A DNA stretch of 17,673 nt. It comes from JBFGJH01 sp041586155 (lineage in GTDB: Bacteria; Actinomycetota; Acidimicrobiia; Spongiisociales; JAENVV01). The notes beneath the pieces were generated by a model, which saw only the letters and a program-made list of their open reading frames with translations, made no database searches and was not told the DNA's origin. Made by a program: the position numbers and the translations under genes. Positions 13,562 through 17,673 of this stretch are shown here, in pieces. The stretch is taken from positions 1 through 17,673 of the forward strand of contig JBFHAT010000050.1 of NCBI GenBank assembly GCA_041586155.1, given 5' to 3'. Every line of letters begins with the position of its first letter. Within the stretch, counting starts at the first letter, position 1.

Positions 13562-13816
13562 ATGGCCAAACGACAAGGCTCTCGACGGCGTCCCGAAATG
13601 GGTCGCAACCGCAAGAAGAAGGTCTGCCAGTTCTGCAAGGACAAGGTCGAGTACATCGATTACAAGGACGTCGCGGTGCTGCGGCGCTACATGTCAGACC
13701 GGGCAAAGATCCGCTCGCAGCGGGTGACGGGTAACTGCGCCCAGCACCAGCGCGAAGTGGCCGTCGCCATCAAGAACGCGCGGGAAATGGCACTCCTGCC
13801 ATACATCAACCGATGA
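13562..13816 (+). CDS. rpsR: 30S ribosomal protein S18
   Basis: The product is the 84-residue S18 protein of the small subunit platform, which partners with S6. Clear family motifs are CQFCKDKVEYIDYKDVAVLRRYMSDRAKI and RVTGNCAQHQREVAVAIKNAREMALLPYI. The Cys-X2-Cys pair plus NCAQH is the zinc-binding (C+) form of S18. The basic N-terminus KRQGSRRRPEMGRNRKKK is lineage-variable. Start ATG 13562 follows GGAGAAG, which overlaps the ssb stop codon. The stop shares 4 bases with rplI (ATGA), so translation of the two is probably coupled. The same protein is a likely partner of S6 in controlling the operon leader. Confidence 0.98.
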   Translation: MAKRQGSRRRPEMGRNRKKKVCQFCKDKVEYIDYKDVAVLRRYMSDRAKIRSQRVTGNCAQHQREVAVAIKNAREMALLPYINR

Positions 13817-14259
13817 AGCTGATTCTCACCTCCTCAGTGGAAGGCCTCGGGACCGAGGGCGACATCGTCGATGTCGCTGACGGTTACGGGCGCAATTATC
13901 TGCTTCCGCGCAACTTGGCGATCAAGGCGACCTCCGGTGCGCTCAAGCACGCCAACGCCCTCAAGGAGGCGAGGGAGGAAGCCGCCCGCAAGGCACGCGC
14001 CGAAGCCGAGGCCATCGCCTCCAACCTCACCGGCAGCAGGGTGGTCATCGCAGCCCAAGCGGGCGATGAGGGGAAGCTGTTCGGCTCGATCGGGGCGGGG
14101 GACATCGCCGAGGGTGTGATGCGGTTCACCGGTGTCGAGCTCGATCGCAAGGCGATCATGCTCGAACGCCCCATCAAGGACATCGGGCTGCACGAGGTTC
14201 CGGTCAGGCTCCATGCTGACGTCCAATTCTCGTTGACCCTCGACATCATCCCTGCGTAG
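13813..14259 (+). CDS. rplI: 50S ribosomal protein L9
   Basis: The product is the 148-residue L9 protein of the large subunit, which helps maintain reading frame. The N-terminal rRNA-binding domain has MKLILTSSVEGLGTEGDIVDVADGYGRNYLLPRNLAI. The characteristic long connecting helix is rich in Ala, Glu and Arg (about 40-75). The C-terminal domain begins near GDEGKLFGSIGAGDIAEGV and ends PVRLHADVQFSLTLDIIPA. The length is the family norm. The start overlaps the rpsR stop by 4 bases. Three bases separate its end from dnaB. Confidence 0.98.
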   Translation: MKLILTSSVEGLGTEGDIVDVADGYGRNYLLPRNLAIKATSGALKHANALKEAREEAARKARAEAEAIASNLTGSRVVIAAQAGDEGKLFGSIGAGDIAEGVMRFTGVELDRKAIMLERPIKDIGLHEVPVRLHADVQFSLTLDIIPA

Positions 14260-14262
14260 GAG

Positions 14263-15672
14263 ATGACCACCGAGAGCCGTAGCGAACCCCCTCTCGAGTC
14301 GTACGCGCCGTCGGCCGGCGGCAACGGCTCGCGAGGGGGTCGCGGCTCGGGGCTGCGCACGCCTCCGCACAGCGTCGAGGCCGAGGAGAGCGTCCTGGGA
14401 GCGATCCTCATCTCGAAAGACGCGGCCAACCTCGTGCTCGACAAGCTCGAGCCGGGCGACTTCTACGTCCCGTCCCATCAGTCGATCTACGAGGCTATCC
14501 GCGAGCTCTTCGACGCCAACCAGCCGATCGACGCCGTCACGGTCACCGACCAGCTGCGCCGCAAAGCGGAGCTGGAGAAGATCGGCGGTGTCCGCTTCGT
14601 CACGGAGCTGATGGACGCGGTTCCCGTGGCGAGCCGGGTGGAGTACTACGCAGAGATCGTCGAAGAGAATGCGCTGCGGCGGAGGCTGTTGTCGGCCGGC
14701 GCGGTGGTGACCGACTGGGCGTTCCAGGTCGACGAAGAGATCGACACCGTCGTCGACGAGGCCGAGCAGGCCGTCTATCGGGTGGCCGAACGCAAGATCG
14801 GCGACGGGCTGATCGCCATCTCCGACCACATCGACAGAGCGATCGAGACCATCGAGGAGTTGGGCGCCAACACGTCGGAGATCACCGGCCTGGCAACTGG
14901 ATTCCGTGACCTCGATCGCAAGCTGTCGGGTCTGCATCCTGCGAACCTGGTGGTGGTCGCCGCCCGTCCAGCGATGGGCAAGTCGGCGCTTGCCTCCAAC
15001 ATCGCCTGCAACGTGGCGATGCGGGGTGGGGTGGTGGCCATCTTCTCCATGGAGATGGACAAGGACGAGATCATCCAGCGGCTCTTGTGCTCGGTCGGAA
15101 GGGTGGATTCGATGAAGCTCCGCTCCGGTCAGCTCGACCCTCGGGAGTGGCAGAACGTCGTGCGGGCGGCCGGGAAGCTGTTCGAGGCGCCCGTGTATGT
15201 CGACGATGCCTCCAATATCACCTTGACCGATATCCGGGCGAAATGCCGCCGCCTCAAACGCCAGCGCGGGCTCGATCTGGTCGTCATCGACTACCTACAG
15301 CTGATGCAGGGGAGGTTGAGGGAGAACCGTCAACAGGAGATCGCAGAGATCAGTCGCAACCTGAAGACACTGGCCCGCGAATTGCACGTGCCGATCCTGG
15401 CCGTGTCCCAGCTGAACCGCAGCCTCGAAGCGAGGGAAGACAAGCGTCCCCGGCTCGGTGACCTGCGTGAGTCGGGCGCGATCGAGCAGGACGCCGACAT
15501 CGTCATGTTCATCTATCGCCACGAGTATTACTACCCCGAGGACATGGACTCCAAGGGGAAGGCCGAAGTGATCGTCGCCAAACACCGGGCGGGTGCGACG
15601 GGCTCGGTGGACATGACATTTCTGGCCGAGTTCACCCTCTTCTCGGACATCGGTCGGGATCTCGCGCCCTGA
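14263..15672 (+). CDS. dnaB: Replicative DNA helicase DnaB
   Basis: The product is the hexameric ATP-dependent helicase that unwinds DNA at the replication fork. It has 469 residues. About 35 residues of Gly/Ser/Arg-rich, low-complexity sequence precede the N-terminal domain (PPHSVEAEESVLGAIL). The RecA-like domain shows Walker A ARPAMGKS (234-241), the catalytic Glu264 in FSMEM, Walker B LVVIDYLQLM (339-348) and VSQLNRSLE with Gln383. DLRESGAIEQDAD follows, and a basic arginine-finger region KHRAGATG (440-447) is present. No intein interrupts the usual insertion sites. The GGAG of the presumed binding site (14259-14262) directly touches ATG 14263 with no spacer, so translation may depend on coupling to rplI, which ends 3 bases upstream. 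Confidence 0.98.
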   Translation: MTTESRSEPPLESYAPSAGGNGSRGGRGSGLRTPPHSVEAEESVLGAILISKDAANLVLDKLEPGDFYVPSHQSIYEAIRELFDANQPIDAVTVTDQLRRKAELEKIGGVRFVTELMDAVPVASRVEYYAEIVEENALRRRLLSAGAVVTDWAFQVDEEIDTVVDEAEQAVYRVAERKIGDGLIAISDHIDRAIETIEELGANTSEITGLATGFRDLDRKLSGLHPANLVVVAARPAMGKSALASNIACNVAMRGGVVAIFSMEMDKDEIIQRLLCSVGRVDSMKLRSGQLDPREWQNVVRAAGKLFEAPVYVDDASNITLTDIRAKCRRLKRQRGLDLVVIDYLQLMQGRLRENRQQEIAEISRNLKTLARELHVPILAVSQLNRSLEAREDKRPRLGDLRESGAIEQDADIVMFIYRHEYYYPEDMDSKGKAEVIVAKHRAGATGSVDMTFLAEFTLFSDIGRDLAP

Positions 15673-15824
15673 GCGAGAGGCTGCACCTTTTCTTCACACC
15701 CCGTGACCGAGCGGGCTTGCGTGCTGGAGGGCGCGACGGCCGAGCATCTGGTGGCCTGTCATCTTCGTTCCGGGGTGCGCATCTGAAGATCCGCCGGAGC
15801 GTGACCCACGGGCGGCGCGGCTGG

Positions 15825-16988
15825 TCACCTGCTCCTGCCCGACGCCTGACCGGCAAGCGGCACCGGCGCCAGAGGCGGGTCCGACTCCTCGATGTTGCCG
15901 GCGAGAGCCACTCCCGACTGTCCGGTTGCTAGATCGAGGGTGTTGATCACGACTTGTGGGTAGGCGGACACATCGAGCCCGATCGGCAGGAACGGTTCGA
16001 GGGCGATGCGGCGCTCTTCCTCACCTGTTGCGGCGTTCGTGACGACCAGGTCAGCCGGATCGTTCTGGTCGCCGTTCCACAGAATCGACACGTAGCGTCG
16101 TCCATCGCTGGTGATGCTGGTGTACCAGTGGCAGCGTGGAGACGTGCCACCGCTGATGGCGCACTCGACTTGGGGTACGCCGGCAAGAGGCACCTCGCCC
16201 CTTCCCGATACAACCCCCCGGGTGAACATGATGCCTTCTCCGCCCGCCTGGATCACCCAAGTGTCGCCACTGAGCGACAGACTCATCAAGCCGGTCTCCC
16301 CGCCGCCAGGTTCGTCGAGCAGCGTGACCGTCCCCGAGGCGAGGTCGATCAGGTTGAGCTGCTCGAGCCGGGAGTCCTCTTGGCCGGTCGTCGTGGTGTA
16401 TGCCGCTACCACCGAGCTGCCCCACTGGTAGGTGCCGAGCAGCTCCAGCGACTCGTCCACTGCAACGGTCAGCGGAGTGACCGAGTCGGCGGCGCCGGCT
16501 CGCCAGTGCCTCAGCGTCTGCGGTTCGCTCTCGAGCACATAGACGACTCCGCCCGCCAGATCCGAGTGAGCAGCGACAGCAGGCTGCGCTACGAGGGTGA
16601 TCGACCGATTCCAATCGTGGGCAACTACGCCGTCCGGCCCGGCTGTGATCACGACCGCTGTGTCAATCGCGGGCAACCCGTCCTGCCCGTCGATCGAAGA
16701 TGGGCCTGTCCCGGGCACCGTCGTGGGGCTTGATTCGATGCCTGTGGGAATTGTCGGGCTGGTGGACGAAGCGGGCTCGACACTGTCACCGGGAGGCTGG
16801 AACAGCCAGGTGCCCACGACCACGGCGGCGCCGACGACCGCGGCCGCTAGGACCGGTCCGGCATATCGCCTCCAGCTTCGTTGCGGGCCCGCAGGGACCG
16901 GCACGACGGGACGCTTGGTTTCGAGTTGTTGATTCACGCGCATCTCCAAATCAGAGAAGGCATGTCCGAGTCGGCCGTCGAGCTTCAT
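15825..16988 (-). CDS. Single-pass membrane protein with large extracellular domain, possible sigma-factor regulator
   Basis: I do not recognise a named family. The 387-residue product has a short cytoplasmic N-terminus (about 42 residues, with a charged helix DLEMRVNQQLETKRP) and one hydrophobic segment at about 44-63 (YAGPVLAAAVVGAAVVVGTWLF). A Ser/Thr/Pro-rich stalk runs to about 103. An outer domain of about 280 residues follows, with repeated short strands (for example VVYVLESEPQTLRHW, VVAAYTTTTGQ, LNLIDLASGTVTLL, RRYVSILWNGDQ) that suggest a beta-propeller-like or other all-beta fold. ATG 16988 overlaps the sigma factor stop (ATGA), and AGGAGG lies upstream. The arrangement is that of sigma/anti-sigma pairs, but the usual zinc-binding His-X3-Cys-X2-Cys of ZAS anti-sigma domains is absent. 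The role is therefore inferred from position only. Confidence 0.75.
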   Translation of the reverse strand: MKLDGRLGHAFSDLEMRVNQQLETKRPVVPVPAGPQRSWRRYAGPVLAAAVVGAAVVVGTWLFQPPGDSVEPASSTSPTIPTGIESSPTTVPGTGPSSIDGQDGLPAIDTAVVITAGPDGVVAHDWNRSITLVAQPAVAAHSDLAGGVVYVLESEPQTLRHWRAGAADSVTPLTVAVDESLELLGTYQWGSSVVAAYTTTTGQEDSRLEQLNLIDLASGTVTLLDEPGGGETGLMSLSLSGDTWVIQAGGEGIMFTRGVVSGRGEVPLAGVPQVECAISGGTSPRCHWYTSITSDGRRYVSILWNGDQNDPADLVVTNAATGEEERRIALEPFLPIGLDVSAYPQVVINTLDLATGQSGVALAGNIEESDPPLAPVPLAGQASGRSR

Positions 16989-17503
16989 TGGCTCTGATCC
17001 TCCTCTCGCAGCGCCTTGGCCAATGCGCTCCGTGCCTTGTGCAGGTGCGCCTTTGCAGTGCCTTCGGCGCACCCGAGGATCTGCGCCACTTCGGCGACGG
17101 GGTACCCGTCGACATAGTGGAGCGTGACGGCAGCTCGCTGCCGGGTCGGCAGCCGCCGGATGGCGGCGAACACTTCCTCGACGTCGGGTGGGCCCGCGGG
17201 GATGGCAGCGGCGGTGTTCATCTTCAGGAGGGCGGCGGTTTCGACCCGTATTCTGCGCACGGTCTTGCTCGCCTTCTGGATCGTCACTTTTCGGACCCAC
17301 GCCCCGGGTTTGTCGTAGGTCCCTACGACATTCCAGCGCCGGCTCGCTTCGACCATCGCCTCTTGGGCGATGTCCTCGGCGGCGATCCTGCTTCCGGAGA
17401 CGGCAACGGCCAGCGTCACCATCTTGGGAAACTCCCGTCGGTAGAACTCTGCGAACGGCTCGGCCGCCCGGACCACCGGCCGGCTCGGGTCGTTCCAGTC
17501 CAT
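16985..17503 (-). CDS. ECF-type RNA polymerase sigma factor
   Basis: The product is a 172-residue alternative sigma factor with only regions 2 and 4. Region 2 spans about 15-85: PFAEFYRREFPKMVTLAVAVSGS, then AAEDIAQEAMVEASRRW and DKPGAWVRKVTIQKA, giving the core-binding and -10 recognition helices. Region 4 spans about 115-165 (VFAAIRRLPTRQRAAVTLHYVDGYPVAEVAQILGCAEGTAKAHLHKARSAL) and is a clear helix-turn-helix. The pattern resembles the SigE-like actinobacterial ECF groups. ATG 17503 has AGGAAGG 8 bases upstream and is preferred over ATG 17533, which lacks a binding site. It overlaps the downstream membrane protein gene by 4 bases. Confidence 0.92.
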   Translation of the reverse strand: MDWNDPSRPVVRAAEPFAEFYRREFPKMVTLAVAVSGSRIAAEDIAQEAMVEASRRWNVVGTYDKPGAWVRKVTIQKASKTVRRIRVETAALLKMNTAAAIPAGPPDVEEVFAAIRRLPTRQRAAVTLHYVDGYPVAEVAQILGCAEGTAKAHLHKARSALAKALREEDQSQ

Positions 17504-17511
17504 CGATTCGA

Positions 17512-17518
17512 CCTTCCT
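17512..17518 (-). promoter_or_regulatory. Ribosome binding site deciding the sigma factor start
   Basis: On the minus strand AGGAAGG stands 8 bases before ATG 17503. The alternative ATG at 17533 has nothing comparable. The remaining upstream bases to 17673 show no gene. A TACTCT (minus strand, 17585-17590) with TTCGCC 17 bases further upstream is a weak promoter candidate. Confidence 0.55.
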
Positions 17519-17673
17519 CGCGTACACACCCATACACAGCCGCGATGGCCGCCTGAGGTTTACCGTCTGTCGTTGGGTCGGCCGAGAGTAGACCGGCGAA
17601 CAGCGAGGGCGAAGACTGCGAGCGGCATGCGAACCGAACCGGACGCAGGAGAGGGGGTGGCGGCGTTGTGCCG

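Noticed and set aside
13834..14937. 367-residue antisense frame across rplI and dnaB
   Set aside because: It lies opposite two certain genes, its composition is Asp/Arg/Leu-rich as expected from reverse-complemented GC-rich codons, and it has no motif.
15761..15828. Terminator hairpins between converging dnaB and the membrane protein gene
   Set aside because: ATCTTC/GAAGAT (15761-15790) and GTGACC/GGTCAC (15801-15828) are only 6-bp stems with long loops and no T-run, so they are weak. Otherwise the 152-base gap shows nothing.
1..17673. CRISPR array, mobile element, prophage or defence cluster
   Set aside because: No direct-repeat array, transposase, integrase, terminal repeats or defence-type domains were seen. 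The genes are mostly housekeeping or metabolic.

Overview
This is a GC-rich (estimated by eye at about 65% G+C) stretch of a bacterial chromosome. The gene content points to Actinomycetota: an F420-type luciferase-like oxidoreductase, a cis-prenyltransferase resembling the short-chain enzyme of mycobacteria, an actinobacterial-type SSB, and several promoters that appear to give leaderless mRNAs. The SLH-like repeats with a Gly-Cys...Tyr-Cys-Pro signature resemble those I associate with Acidimicrobiia-type lineages. That class-level placement is an inference. I see no tRNA, rRNA, CRISPR array, insertion sequence, integrase or phage gene. Coding density is very high, with no gene-free stretch over about 190 bases.

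Layout. (1) 2-2621, plus strand: the 3' end of an SLH-repeat surface protein, a LinB-like haloalkane dehalogenase and an aminopeptidase P, joined by 4-base start/stop overlaps. (2) 2612-4749, minus strand: a zinc-ribbon/RNase HI fusion, a cis-prenyltransferase and a GNAT acetyltransferase, converging on the aminopeptidase with a 10-base overlap. (3) 4894-6796, plus: orotate phosphoribosyltransferase, a two-helix membrane protein and an endonuclease IV-like enzyme, again overlapping by 4 bases. (4) 6834-9620, plus: a TetR regulator with its own promoter, then a probable glutaryl-CoA dehydrogenase coupled to an F420-type oxidoreductase. (5) 9651-12576, plus: a YceH/DUF480 protein, panB, a DUF192 lipoprotein and a mutarotase-like protein. 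(6) 12662-15672, plus: the conserved rpsF-ssb-rpsR-rplI-dnaB cluster, with a promoter and a leader that folds like an S6:S18-binding element. (7) 15825-17503, minus: an ECF-type sigma factor overlapping a single-pass membrane protein that may be its regulator. The remaining bases to 17673 are its upstream region.

The genes work in separate small units: halocarbon and peptide turnover, cell-envelope lipid and RNA/DNA maintenance, acyl-CoA oxidation under a TetR regulator, pantothenate synthesis, and the replication/ribosome cluster. I do not see a clear new multi-gene system. The observations most worth a second look are a lipoprotein whose only well-placed start codon is ACG, the zinc-ribbon/RNase HI fusion, a cis-prenyltransferase with a histidine in the usually invariant DGN motif, the rpsF leader fold, a strong hairpin between two divergent genes, and a repeated leaderless-promoter pattern.
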